Shown here: piece after piece, positions 1 through 8,318 of the stretch | Position numbering within the stretch: the first letter of the stretch is position 1 | Layout of the letters: every line of letters starts with the position of its first letter | From: Mxb001 sp049317345 | GTDB lineage: Bacteria; Actinomycetota; Actinomycetes; S36-B12 | Direction: 5' to 3' | Length of the DNA stretch: 9,622 nt | Assembly (NCBI GenBank): GCA_049317345.1 | Contig: JBMOIL010000091.1 | Location: 1-9,622 of the forward strand | Made by a program: the position numbers and the translations under genes | Notes under the pieces: generated by a model | Told to the model about the DNA's origin: nothing | Databases searched by the model: none | What the model saw: only the letters and a program-made list of their open reading frames with translations

Positions 1-1258
1 CGGCGCGGGCGCGCCTTGACGTGTAGGTGAACTCCTGACCCGGCAGCGGCGGCACAGGGTAGCCACCCGCGTAGGGGTCGAAGGGCTTGGCGGCCTGTGC
101 TGCCGACTCCTCGAGATCGCGCTTCTCCTGGCGTGCGGTGCGGATCTGGAGGACCCACGATCCGACCACGATCACGATGAGCGCGCCCGCACCCAGCAGC
201 AGGAGCTCCTGGGTGGTGACGGAGAACTCATTGCGGACGACGCGGGCAGCCGCCACGATGACGATCCACACCAGCGATGCCGGGATGAGTACCTTCCATC
301 CGAATCGCATGAACTGGTCGTAGCGCAATCGCGGCAGGGTGCCGCGCAGCCAGATGAAGACGAAGATGAAGAGCTGGACCTTGATGAGCCACCACAGCAG
401 TGGCCACCAGCCGGTGTTGGCGCTCTCCCACAGCGAGATGGGCCACGGTGCGCGCCAGCCGCCAAGGAAAAGCGTCGCCGCCAGCGCGGAGACGGTGACC
501 ATGTTGATGTACTCCGCGAGGAAGAACATCGCGAACTTCAGCGAGGAGTATTCCGTGTGGAATCCGCCGACGAGCTCGCCCTCCGCCTCGGGCAGATCGA
601 ACGGTGCGCGGTTGGTCTCGCCCACCATCGCCGTCACATAGATGAGGAAGGACGGCAGCAGGATCACGGCGTACCAGATCGGCTCCTGGGCGGCCACAAT
701 CGCCGAGGTGGACATCGAGCCGGCGTACAGGAACACCGCAACGAAGGACATGGACATCGCGAGCTCGTAGGAAATCATCTGCGCCGACGAGCGCAGGCCG
801 CCGAGCAGCGGGTACGTCGATCCCGAAGACCAGCCGGCGAGCACGATTCCGTAGATGCCGATGGAAGCTACGGCGAGGACGTAGAGCACCGAGACGGGGA
901 AGTCGGTCAACTGGAGCGGGGTCTCGACGCCGAAGATGCTCACCATCGGACCGAAGGGAATCACCGCGAAGGCGATGAAGGCCATCGTCGCCGAGATCAC
1001 CGGCGCGATCCAGTAGACGGCCCGATGGGCCGTCTTGGGGATGATCTCCTCCTTCAGCGCCAGTTTGAAGCCGTCCATCAGGGACTGCAGCAGGCCGAAG
1101 GGGCCGACACGGTTCGGGCCGACGCGCGACTGCATGCGTGCCACGACACGGCGCTCCCACCAGATGGTGAAGAGGGTGAGGAGCACGAGCATGACGAAGA
1201 TCGCGAGGACCTTGAGCAGCACCAGCCACCAGGGGTCGTTGAAGGTCATCCCGCTCAT
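1..1258 (-). CDS. nuoH: NADH-quinone oxidoreductase subunit H (3' end beyond window)
   Basis: NuoH is the membrane subunit that joins the quinone-reducing arm of complex I to the proton-pumping antiporter subunits and lines the quinone entry channel. The reading frame opens with ATG at 1258 and runs 419 codons to the window edge without a stop, so the gene is 3'-partial here. Visible family marks are a first membrane helix (about residues 11-33), an amphipathic KLALKEE stretch (65-71), and the acidic quinone-site loop around residues 213-239 with ETNRAPFDLPEAEGE and HTEYS. About eight further hydrophobic segments follow the first, the last at 353-372 beyond the usual eighth helix. The tail is charged, then Pro/Gly-rich (GGYPVPPLPGQ, 398-408), as I recall for actinobacterial NuoH. 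The ATG overlaps the nuoG stop (ATGA), and GGGAGGT at 1270-1264 supplies a good ribosome site. The family assignment is secure; the true C-terminus is unseen. Confidence 0.96.
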   Translation of the reverse strand, partial: MSGMTFNDPWWLVLLKVLAIFVMLVLLTLFTIWWERRVVARMQSRVGPNRVGPFGLLQSLMDGFKLALKEEIIPKTAHRAVYWIAPVISATMAFIAFAVIPFGPMVSIFGVETPLQLTDFPVSVLYVLAVASIGIYGIVLAGWSSGSTYPLLGGLRSSAQMISYELAMSMSFVAVFLYAGSMSTSAIVAAQEPIWYAVILLPSFLIYVTAMVGETNRAPFDLPEAEGELVGGFHTEYSSLKFAMFFLAEYINMVTVSALAATLFLGGWRAPWPISLWESANTGWWPLLWWLIKVQLFIFVFIWLRGTLPRLRYDQFMRFGWKVLIPASLVWIVIVAAARVVRNEFSVTTQELLLLGAGALIVIVVGSWVLQIRTARQEKRDLEESAAQAAKPFDPYAGGYPVPPLPGQEFTYTSRRARA

Positions 1259-3681
1259 GCCCTACCTCCCGTGACGCGCACCCGTGATCCGTGCGATGCG
1301 CCGATGGCGAGGGCTCGCGAGCCCTCGGAGGTCATCGGGATCCACACCGCGCCTTCGACGACGTCGGCGATGCGCAGGGGGAGTTCGATCGATCCCTCGT
1401 CCGTGGACACGACCACGCTGGCGGCCTCGGTGAGGCCAAGCGCCCGCGCGGTCTCAGCTCCCATGAGCGCCTCGGTCGGCCGCGCGGTGGCCGCCAGGTG
1501 CGGCTCGCCCTCCTGCATCGCGCCGGCGTCGAGGAGGAGTCGCCACGTGGCCAGAGCCGTCGTGCCTGGGGCCTCATCGAGCGCGGGCGTCACGGAGGGT
1601 GCCGCGGGGCGCTCACCCGACCACATGCCCAGGCGGTCCATCTCACTACGCAGGGCACTGACATCGCCGGTGCCAAAGGGCACATCCATGACATCGGCGA
1701 CCATGGCGAGGACTCGCCCGTCGGAGATGGACTGCGCTCCGTGGATGGCAGCGGAGAACGGCTTGTTGCGGCCCTCCCAATCGGTGAATGAGCCGGCCTT
1801 CTCGGCCACGACGGCGACGGGGAAAACCACGTCGGCCGCCTCGGTGACCTCGTTGTGGTGCGTGGAGAGTGCGACGACGAAGGGAACCGCGGCGATCGCG
1901 CGTCGCAGGTCCTCGGCACGCGGATGGTCCGCCACCTCGAGTCCCGCAACGAGCAGCGCGTCAATGCTCCGGTGTTCGTCGCGCCCCCCGTCACCGAGAA
2001 TCCCGTCGACAACGGCCTGGCTCGCGCGACCGCCCGTGGGGAGGCTGCTGGGGTCCACGCCCCAGACGACGGCGACTTCTTCGCGCGCGCGAGCGTCGTT
2101 CGCCGGGCGGCCACCGGGAAGGAGACCCGCGAGCGCACCCGCATCGAGCGCACCGCGCTCGCCCGCACGGCGGGGAACCCAGCCCAGGCGCGCTCCCGTA
2201 GTGGATGCAAGTTCCGCGGCCGCCGAGAGGGCTCCGGGGACACCCGCCATGCGCTCACCCACGAGGATGACCGCTCCGGGCTGCCGCAATGCGGCCAGCG
2301 TGTCGGCAGCCTGCTCCCCACCCATCAGACTGCGCAGGGCGACGGCCTCGCCGCCGGGCGCGACGGCCCACCACTCGGCCTTCATCTTGTCCACGCCGCG
2401 CGTGCGCACGGGGGACAGGGAGACGACGCGGGGACCGCCCTTGCGCGTGGCAGCGCGCATGCGCAGGAAGATAATCGGCGACTCGTCCTCGGGCTCCAGG
2501 CCGACGAGCAGGACGGCGGGAGCCTTGTCGAGATCGGCGTACGTCGGCCCGAGCGGCTTGCCGGCGACCGACGAGGCGAGGAACTGCGCCTCTTCATCGC
2601 TGGCGACGCGAGCGCGGAAGTCAATGTCCCCGGTGCCCATGGCCACTCGCGCGAACTTCGAGTAGGCGTAGGCATCCTCACGCGTGAGGCGACCACCGGT
2701 GAGGACTCCCGATCGACCGCGGGCGGCTGACAGGCCGCGAGCCGCGACATCGAGCGCCTCCGGCCACGAGGCAGGGCGTAGCTCGCCGTTTTCGCGCACG
2801 AGCGGAGAGGCGATGCGACCCTCATTCGTGTAGATGAAGGCGAAGCGGCCCTTGTCGCAGTTCCACTCCTCATTGACCTCGGGGTCATCCCACGCGAGGC
2901 GACGCGTCACGACGCCGCGGCGTACGTCGGTGCGCAGCGAGCAGCCGGATGCGCAGTGCTCGCACGTGGTCGGCGTGCTGACCAGGTCGAAGGGCCGCGC
3001 CCGGAAGCGGTAGAGGGAGCTCGTGAGCGCACCCACGGGGCAGATCTGGATGGTGTTGCCCGAGAAGTAGGAGTCGAAAGGCTGGTCGGGCGCGATGCCG
3101 ACCTGCTGCTTGGCGCCGCGCTCGAGGAGCTCGAGCATGGGATCGCCCGCGATCTGTTCGGCAAAGCGCGTGCACCGCGCGCAGGAGACGCATCGCTCGC
3201 GGTCGAGCAGGATCTGCGCGCTCATGTTGATCGGCTTCTCGAAGGTGCGCTTCTCTTCTTCGAAGCGTGAGGTGCCACGGCCGGCGGTCATCGCCTGGTT
3301 CTGGAGGGGGCACTCGCCGCCCTTGTCGCACACGGGGCAGTCGAGAGGATGGTTGAGGAGCAGGAACTCCATCACCCCCTCCTGTGCCGTGTCGGCCATG
3401 GGGGACGTGCGCTGGGTGCGCACGACCATTCCGTCGGTCACGGCAATGGCGCAAGCAGGCTGAGGTTTGGCCTGGCCCTCGATCTCGATGAGGCACATGC
3501 GGCATGCGGCGACAGGATCGAGCAGCGGGTGATCGCAGAAGCGTGGGATCTCGATACCCATGAGCTCGGCGACACGGATGACGAGCATGCCCTTGGGCAC
3601 GCGCACCTCGATGCCGTCGACCGTCACCGTCACGACATCGGTGGGGGCGACACCGACCGGACTCTGCGGGGCGATGGTCAT
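1255..3681 (-). CDS. nuoG: NADH-quinone oxidoreductase subunit G
   Basis: NuoG is the large iron-sulfur subunit of the NADH-oxidising arm, passing electrons from NuoF through a chain of clusters toward NuoI and NuoB. The 808-residue product has an N-terminal ferredoxin-like domain with C49, C60, C63 and C77 for a [2Fe-2S] cluster (N1b). Next comes the His-Cys [4Fe-4S] site (H111, C115, C118, C124; N5), then C164, C167, C170 and C214 (N4). C240, C243, C247 and C275 follow as the four ligands of the additional N7 cluster known in some bacteria. From about residue 280 it continues into a molybdopterin-oxidoreductase-like domain, which in this family is thought not to bind molybdopterin. The ATG overlaps the nuoF stop by four bases, and GAGGTG lies 8 bases upstream. 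The length fits actinobacterial NuoG. I see no missing ligand or frameshift. Confidence 0.97.
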   Translation of the reverse strand: MTIAPQSPVGVAPTDVVTVTVDGIEVRVPKGMLVIRVAELMGIEIPRFCDHPLLDPVAACRMCLIEIEGQAKPQPACAIAVTDGMVVRTQRTSPMADTAQEGVMEFLLLNHPLDCPVCDKGGECPLQNQAMTAGRGTSRFEEEKRTFEKPINMSAQILLDRERCVSCARCTRFAEQIAGDPMLELLERGAKQQVGIAPDQPFDSYFSGNTIQICPVGALTSSLYRFRARPFDLVSTPTTCEHCASGCSLRTDVRRGVVTRRLAWDDPEVNEEWNCDKGRFAFIYTNEGRIASPLVRENGELRPASWPEALDVAARGLSAARGRSGVLTGGRLTREDAYAYSKFARVAMGTGDIDFRARVASDEEAQFLASSVAGKPLGPTYADLDKAPAVLLVGLEPEDESPIIFLRMRAATRKGGPRVVSLSPVRTRGVDKMKAEWWAVAPGGEAVALRSLMGGEQAADTLAALRQPGAVILVGERMAGVPGALSAAAELASTTGARLGWVPRRAGERGALDAGALAGLLPGGRPANDARAREEVAVVWGVDPSSLPTGGRASQAVVDGILGDGGRDEHRSIDALLVAGLEVADHPRAEDLRRAIAAVPFVVALSTHHNEVTEAADVVFPVAVVAEKAGSFTDWEGRNKPFSAAIHGAQSISDGRVLAMVADVMDVPFGTGDVSALRSEMDRLGMWSGERPAAPSVTPALDEAPGTTALATWRLLLDAGAMQEGEPHLAATARPTEALMGAETARALGLTEAASVVVSTDEGSIELPLRIADVVEGAVWIPMTSEGSRALAIGASHGSRVRVTGGRA

Positions 3682-4988
3682 CGCGCGGCCACCTCACCGA
3701 AGATGTAGGAAGCCGCCGGCGGGAAGGCCTGGTCGACGGGCGTGCGGGTCGCGGCCTCGAACTCGTCGCGGAAGTACTTCAGGGCCGCGGGATAGGGGGT
3801 CGCAGCGGCATCGCCGAGAGCGCAGAAGGAGCGACCGGCGATGTTGCCACACACCTCCACGAGCAGATCCATGTCGGCATCAGTGCCATGCCCGTGCTCG
3901 AAGCGCTCGAGGACGCCCGTGATCCAGTAGGTGCCCTCGCGGCACGGCGTGCACTTGCCGCACGACTCGTGCTTGTAGAACTCCAGCCAGCGGGTCACGG
4001 CCTTGACGACACTGATGGTGCTGTTGAAGACCATCGGCGTTCCGGTGCCGAGCATCGTGCCGGCCTCCGCCATTGCCTCGTAGGTGAGCGGGGTGTCGAG
4101 ATGATCGGCGGTGAGCATGGGCACCGACGAGCCTCCGGGAATCCAGAACTTCACGGTGCCGTCACCACCGACCACGCCTCCGGCGTAGTCGAGCAGCTCG
4201 CGCATGGTGATGCCGAGGGGTGCCTCGTAGATGCCGGGGCGGGCGACATGCCCGGACACGGCGAAGACCTTGAAGCCCGGAGACTTCTCCGTGCCGAACT
4301 GCCGGAACCACTCCACACCGTTGTTGATGATCCAAGGGATGTTGGCGATCGTCTCGACGTTGTTGACCACGGTGGGCACGGCGTAGAGGCCGTGCGTGGC
4401 GGGGAACGGCGGCTTGAGGCGCGGCTGACCGCGGTATCCCTCGAGGGAGTCAAGGAGAGCCGTTTCCTCGCCACAGATGTAGGCGCCCGCACCCGAGTGC
4501 ACGGTGATGCGCAGGCTGAATCCGGAGCCGAGGATGTTATCGCCGACCAGGCCCGCCTGCTCCGCCTCGCGGACGGCGGTGGCCACGCGACGGATTGCCT
4601 GTGGCACCTCGCCGCGGATGTAGATGAAGGCGTGATTGGCCCGGATGGCGTAGGAAGAAATGATGACGCCCTCGATGAGCGCATGCGGGTTGGCCATCAT
4701 GATCGGGACGTCCTTGCAGGCACCCGGCTCGGATTCATCAGCATTGACAACGAGGTAGTGGGGCTTGCCGTCGTTCTGAGGGACGAAGCTCCACTTAAGG
4801 CCGGTGGGGAAGCCGGCTCCCCCGCGACCACGCAGGCCCGTGTCCTTGACCGTGCCAATGATCGCGTCGGGATCCATGCCGAGGGCCTTGGGCAGCGCGA
4901 CGTAGCCGCCGTGGCGGCGATAGCCCTCGAGGGTGAAGTAGTCGGGCACATCCCAGTGGGCGGTGATGACCGGGGTTAGCGGTGTCAT
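3678..4988 (-). CDS. nuoF: NADH-quinone oxidoreductase subunit F (NADH/FMN-binding)
   Basis: NuoF is the entry point of complex I: it binds NADH and FMN, takes the hydride and feeds single electrons to the Fe-S chain. The 436-residue product shows the Gly-rich GLRGRGGAGF motif (51-60) of the NADH/FMN site, the NADESEPG segment (82-89), GEETALLDSLEG (173-184) and the PTVVNNVET strand (205-213). Near the C-terminus is the N3 [4Fe-4S] motif CGKCTPC (C343, C346, C349), completed by C389 in SFCALGD. It starts at ATG 4988, overlapping the nuoE stop by four bases. A near-perfect ribosome site, AAGGAGG at 5002-4996 with a 7-base spacer, lies inside the last codons of nuoE. Length and motifs are normal for the family, and both flanking subunits (E and G) are its physical partners. 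Confidence 0.98.
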   Translation of the reverse strand: MTPLTPVITAHWDVPDYFTLEGYRRHGGYVALPKALGMDPDAIIGTVKDTGLRGRGGAGFPTGLKWSFVPQNDGKPHYLVVNADESEPGACKDVPIMMANPHALIEGVIISSYAIRANHAFIYIRGEVPQAIRRVATAVREAEQAGLVGDNILGSGFSLRITVHSGAGAYICGEETALLDSLEGYRGQPRLKPPFPATHGLYAVPTVVNNVETIANIPWIINNGVEWFRQFGTEKSPGFKVFAVSGHVARPGIYEAPLGITMRELLDYAGGVVGGDGTVKFWIPGGSSVPMLTADHLDTPLTYEAMAEAGTMLGTGTPMVFNSTISVVKAVTRWLEFYKHESCGKCTPCREGTYWITGVLERFEHGHGTDADMDLLVEVCGNIAGRSFCALGDAAATPYPAALKYFRDEFEAATRTPVDQAFPPAASYIFGEVAAR

Positions 4989-5641
4989 GCGGATCCCTCC
5001 TTCGGCACCGGTGCACTCATGCCGTGTTCGCGTGCGTAGGTAAGACCGGCGAGCATGATCGCGTCGGCCTCGCCGCCCTCGCCCGCCAGTCCGTCGACGG
5101 GAAAGGCGAGTGTGTGCTCGGTGGCCTGGAAGTCACGGATAACCGGGCCGCGCGTCGAGACAACTTCTTCTCCGCGGGCGAGCCGATCGATGACGTCAAG
5201 GGCGCTCTGGGGGGTCTGGCAGTCCATGAACTCCCAGTCGACAGTCATGACGGGGGCGTGCGTGCACGCGGCCTGGCACTCGATGCGCTCGAGCCAGAAG
5301 GTGCCATCCACGTCGCGCTCGTCGTGGCCGGCGCCGAGGCGATCCGAGATCGCGTCGTAGACGGCGTCACCACCAAGGAGCGCGCAGAGAGTGTTGGTGC
5401 ATACACCAATGTGGTGATTGCCCACCGGGCGGCGCTTGTACATCGTGTAGAAGGTGGCGACCGCGGTGACCTCGGCAGTGGTGAGGCCGAGCTGTTCGGC
5501 GATGACCTGCATGGCCTCGGGCGTGATCTCATCGTCGATGCTCTGCGCAAGGTGCAGCAGGGGCATCACCGCGGACCGGGAATGGGGGTAGCGCGCGATG
5601 ATCTCGCGCATCTGCGACATGACGCTCTCGTCGTAGGCCAT
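4985..5641 (-). CDS. nuoE: NADH-quinone oxidoreductase subunit E
   Basis: NuoE is the small thioredoxin-fold [2Fe-2S] subunit that pairs with NuoF at the tip of the complex I hydrophilic arm and carries cluster N1a. The 218-residue product has an N-terminal helical part (1-60, rich in acidic residues and including LHLAQSIDDE), the marker ATFYTMY (62-68), and the four ligands C81, C86, C122 and C126 spaced C-x4-C and C-x3-C as in the family. About 55-60 residues after the folded domain (from about 160) form a tail that the shorter enterobacterial proteins lack. The tail is less conserved and I assign it no role. The ATG at 5641 shares one base with the nuoD stop (TGATG). The preceding Shine-Dalgarno is poor (only a G-rich run), so initiation probably depends on ribosomes finishing nuoD. 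Identification is firm. Confidence 0.97.
   Translation of the reverse strand: MAYDESVMSQMREIIARYPHSRSAVMPLLHLAQSIDDEITPEAMQVIAEQLGLTTAEVTAVATFYTMYKRRPVGNHHIGVCTNTLCALLGGDAVYDAISDRLGAGHDERDVDGTFWLERIECQAACTHAPVMTVDWEFMDCQTPQSALDVIDRLARGEEVVSTRGPVIRDFQATEHTLAFPVDGLAGEGGEADAIMLAGLTYAREHGMSAPVPKEGSA
4996..5002 (-). promoter_or_regulatory. Strong ribosome binding site of nuoF inside nuoE
   Basis: The minus strand reads AAGGAGG seven bases before the nuoF ATG. It is the best Shine-Dalgarno match in the window and is embedded in the Lys-Glu-Gly codons near the end of nuoE. It suggests that NuoF can be initiated strongly and independently, in addition to coupling by the four-base overlap. Confidence 0.8.
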
Positions 5642-7017
5642 CAGCGGTCCACCCCGCCCATGACGGGATCGATGCTCGCCACGGCGGCGATGACGTCGGA
5701 GATCATGCTGCCGTTGGACATCGCAGCCGTGGCCTGCAGGTTGTTGAACGACGCGTCCCGGAAGTGCACGCGGTAGGGGCGAGTGCCGCCATCACTCACG
5801 ATGTGGACACCGAGCTCGCCACGCGGCGACTCGATCGCGGAGTAGACCTGACCCGCAGGGACATTGAAGCCCTCGGTGACCAGCTTGAAGTGATGGATGA
5901 GTGCCTCCATCGACTGGGACATGATCTCCTTGATGTGCTCCGGAGAGTTGCCCTGCCCGTCGCCGCCGATCGACAGGCGAGCCGGCCACGCGATCTTCTT
6001 GTCCTCCACCATCACGGGCCCGGGACGGAGACGATCGAGAGCCTGCTCGACGATCTTGATGCTCTCCTGCATTTCGGCGACGCGGATGAGGAAGCGGCCG
6101 TACGCATCGCAGGTGTCCTGGGTGGGCACCGCGAACTCATAGGTCTCGTAGCCGCAGTAGGGCTGAGCCTTGCGGAGGTCGTGCGGCAGACCAGTGCTGC
6201 GCAGGAGCGGGCCGGTGAGCCCGAGCGCCATGCAGCCGGCGAGGTCGAGGTAGCCCACCCCGACCGTGCGACCCATCCAGATGGCGTTATCCACCAGGAG
6301 ATCGGTGGTGTCCTTCATGCGCTTGCGCAGGAGCGGCAGCGTCTCGCGGATGCGCGCGACCTGGTCGTCGGTGATGTCCTGCGCGACTCCACCCGGGCGG
6401 ACGAAGGCACTGTTCATGCGCAACCCCGTCACCATCTCGAAGATGTCGAGAATGAGCTCACGCTCGCGGAAGCCGAAGGTCATCGCGGTGAGTGCGCCGA
6501 GCTCCATGCCGCCGGTGGCGAGGGCCACGAGGTGGGAAGAAATGCGGTTGAGCTCCATCATGAGGACGCGAATCGTGGTCGCGCGCTCAGGGATCTGGTC
6601 GGTGACACCGAGGAGCTTCTCGACACCCAGGCAGTACGCCGTCTCATTGAAGAAGGGTGAGAGGTAGTCCATGCGGGTCACGAAGGTCACACCCTGGGTC
6701 CAGGTGCGGTACTCCATGTTCTTCTCGATGCCCGTGTGCAGGTAGCCGATGCCGCAACGGGTGTCGATGACCGTCTCACCCTCGAGTTCGAGGATGAGAC
6801 GGAGGACTCCGTGCGTGGAGGGATGCTGCGGGCCCATGTTGACCACGATGCGCTCGCGCTCGCCCTCATCGGGCGACGAAATGGAGTCCCAGTCCCCTCC
6901 GGAGACGGTGTAGACGGTGCCCTGGCCCGTCTCGTACGACAGTGCGTAGGGGTCCTCTGCGGGCAGTTCGCCTTCGTAGACGATGCCCTCGTCAGCGATG
7001 CTCTGGTCGGTCGTCAT
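5641..7017 (-). CDS. nuoD: NADH-quinone oxidoreductase subunit D
   Basis: NuoD is the 49-kDa-type subunit that, with NuoB, forms the quinone-reduction site. It descends from the large subunit of [NiFe] hydrogenases. The 458-residue product has an N-terminal extension of about 55 acidic residues before the conserved core. The core begins with MGPQHPSTHG (61-70). H69 and Y118 (in RMDYLSP) correspond to the quinone-headgroup residues His38 and Tyr87 of Thermus Nqo4. Other marks are GYLHTGIEKNMEYRTW (91-106) and the C-terminal DPVMGGVDR, the usual family ending. It is not fused to NuoC, unlike in Escherichia coli. The ATG at 7017 overlaps the nuoC stop by one base, with GGAGGG about 10 bases upstream. 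No hydrogenase-type NiFe cysteine pairs are expected, and I see none. Confidence 0.98.
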   Translation of the reverse strand: MTTDQSIADEGIVYEGELPAEDPYALSYETGQGTVYTVSGGDWDSISSPDEGERERIVVNMGPQHPSTHGVLRLILELEGETVIDTRCGIGYLHTGIEKNMEYRTWTQGVTFVTRMDYLSPFFNETAYCLGVEKLLGVTDQIPERATTIRVLMMELNRISSHLVALATGGMELGALTAMTFGFRERELILDIFEMVTGLRMNSAFVRPGGVAQDITDDQVARIRETLPLLRKRMKDTTDLLVDNAIWMGRTVGVGYLDLAGCMALGLTGPLLRSTGLPHDLRKAQPYCGYETYEFAVPTQDTCDAYGRFLIRVAEMQESIKIVEQALDRLRPGPVMVEDKKIAWPARLSIGGDGQGNSPEHIKEIMSQSMEALIHHFKLVTEGFNVPAGQVYSAIESPRGELGVHIVSDGGTRPYRVHFRDASFNNLQATAAMSNGSMISDVIAAVASIDPVMGGVDR

Positions 7018-7763
7018 CAGGTGTACGCCCTCCGCTGGTCGGGCGGCGGGACCTCGGCGCCCTTGTATTCGACAGGAATGCCACCGAGCGGGTAGTCCTT
7101 GCGCTGCGGGTGGCCAGGCCAGTCATCCGGCATCTCGATGCGGGTCAGTGCGGGATGGCCCTCGAAGATGATGCCGAAGAAGTCGTAGGTCTCACGCTCG
7201 TGCCAGTCATTGGCCGGGTAGACCGAGGTGATCGAAGGGATATGAGGATCGGCGTCCGGGCAGGTCACCTCGACGCGGATCCGGCGATTGTGGGTCACCG
7301 ACTGGAAGGGATAGACCGCGTGCAGCTCGCGACCGGCGTCTCCCGGGTAGTGGACGCCGTTGACGCCCATGCACATCTCGAAGCGCAAGGCGGGCTCGTC
7401 GCGCAGGACCGAGGCAAACGCCAGCACGTGCTCCCGACGGACGAAGAAGGTGATCTCGCCCCTGTCGACCACGACCTTCTCGACCGCGGTGGTCATCGGC
7501 AGTCCGTGATCCGCCAGGGCGAGCTCGATCTCATCGGCCGCTGCGTCGAACCACTCGCCGTAGGGGCGCTCGGTCGGTCCCGGCATGACGATAGGGGCCA
7601 CCAGGCCACCGAACCCGGAGGTGTCTCCGCCATCCTGCGCTGAGAAGGCGCCATGGCGAACGCCGATGACCTCGAGCTCGCGCACACCTTCCGGCATGGT
7701 CGTCGCGCTCGAGGCGATCTCGAGACCGGCCTCGGCCGGCGACACAGGCTGCTGGTCGCTCAT
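7017..7763 (-). CDS. nuoC: NADH-quinone oxidoreductase subunit C
   Basis: NuoC is the 30-kDa-type subunit that packs against NuoD and helps hold the quinone module together. The start is placed at the ATG at 7763 because it overlaps the nuoB stop in an ATGA. The frame stays open for 89 further codons upstream, but that part lies antiparallel to nothing and simply reads through nuoB in another frame. The resulting 248-residue protein has a loosely conserved N-terminal extension (about 1-85) and then the 30-kDa domain. The signature ERETYDFFGI lies at 189-198, followed by EGHPALTRI (201-209), DDWPGHPQRKDYPL and a Pro-rich C-terminus. Its single-base overlap with nuoD mirrors the D/E junction. 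The Shine-Dalgarno is weak (GAGG about 10 bases upstream), consistent with translational coupling to nuoB. Confidence 0.95.
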   Translation of the reverse strand: MSDQQPVSPAEAGLEIASSATTMPEGVRELEVIGVRHGAFSAQDGGDTSGFGGLVAPIVMPGPTERPYGEWFDAAADEIELALADHGLPMTTAVEKVVVDRGEITFFVRREHVLAFASVLRDEPALRFEMCMGVNGVHYPGDAGRELHAVYPFQSVTHNRRIRVEVTCPDADPHIPSITSVYPANDWHERETYDFFGIIFEGHPALTRIEMPDDWPGHPQRKDYPLGGIPVEYKGAEVPPPDQRRAYT

Positions 7764-8314
7764 CGCAGCAGGCCTCGCATCTCCAGTGTCGGGCTCGCGG
7801 TGAGAGCGGCGAGTTCGGCCTGCTCCTGCTCGCGCACCGCATTGGCACCGAGCTTCATGTCCTGGATCTGATCGTGGATCTTCAGGATGGCGTCGATGAG
7901 CATCTCCGGACGCGGGGGGCAACCGGGCAGGTACATGTCCACGGGCACGACATGGTCCACGCCCTGGACGATCGCGTAGTTGTTGAACATGCCACCGCTG
8001 CTCGCGCAGACACCCATCGCGAGGACCCACTTGGGGTTCGGCATCTGGTCGTAGATCTGACGCAGCACCGGGGCCATCTTCTGGCTGACGCGGCCGGCGA
8101 CGATCATGAGATCCGCCTGTCGCGGCGAGGCCCGGAAGACCTCCATGCCGAATCGGGCGATGTCATAACGCGGGCCACCGGTCGCCATCATCTCGATGGC
8201 GCAGCAGGCCAGGCCGAAGGTCGCGGGCCACAGGGAGCCCTTGCGGGCGTACCCCGCAACCTTCTCGACGGTTGTGAGCAGAACTCCGGACGGAAGCTTC
8301 TCTTCGAGGCCCAT
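7760..8314 (-). CDS. nuoB: NADH-quinone oxidoreductase subunit B (N2 cluster)
   Basis: NuoB carries cluster N2, the last Fe-S centre of complex I, which reduces the quinone at the interface with NuoD. The 184-residue product begins MGLEEKLPSG. It shows the unusual adjacent cysteine pair C37-C38 (GLACCAIEM), then C103 (GVCASSGGMF) and C132 (LPGCPPRPE), the four N2 ligands. The conserved RASPRQADLMIVAG stretch (61-74) is also present. After about residue 155 comes a variable C-terminal tail ending MRGLLR. The ATG at 8314 lies four bases after the nuoA stop, the only junction in the nuo array that is a gap and not an overlap. The upstream Shine-Dalgarno is weak. Its stop overlaps the nuoC start (ATGA). 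The assignment is certain on the cysteine pattern. Confidence 0.98.
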   Translation of the reverse strand: MGLEEKLPSGVLLTTVEKVAGYARKGSLWPATFGLACCAIEMMATGGPRYDIARFGMEVFRASPRQADLMIVAGRVSQKMAPVLRQIYDQMPNPKWVLAMGVCASSGGMFNNYAIVQGVDHVVPVDMYLPGCPPRPEMLIDAILKIHDQIQDMKLGANAVREQEQAELAALTASPTLEMRGLLR

Positions 8315-8318
8315 GGCG

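Noticed and set aside
228..1229. 333-codon minus-strand frame within nuoH
   Set aside because: The overlapping frame starting at ATG 1258 encodes unmistakable NuoH (ETNRAPFDLPEAEGE and membrane helices). The 333-codon frame is an out-of-frame shadow rich in Arg, His and Ala.
557..2665. 702-codon open frame on the plus strand opposite nuoG and nuoH
   Set aside because: It lies antisense to two clearly conserved genes, and its product is Arg/Ala/Ser/Pro-rich low-complexity sequence with no recognisable domain. Long antisense frames are expected in GC-rich DNA because stop codons are rare there.
3888..4979. 363-codon plus-strand frame opposite nuoF
   Set aside because: It is antisense to the whole of nuoF, with no family motif and composition typical of an antisense GC frame.
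5764..6660. 298-codon plus-strand frame opposite nuoD
   Set aside because: It mirrors codon bias of nuoD on the opposite strand and has no recognisable domain or ribosome site of note.
7764..8030. 89-codon upstream extension of nuoC
   Set aside because: The extension runs out of frame through nuoB and is Arg/Gly/Ala-rich. The ATG at 7763, overlapping the nuoB stop, fits the pattern of every other junction.
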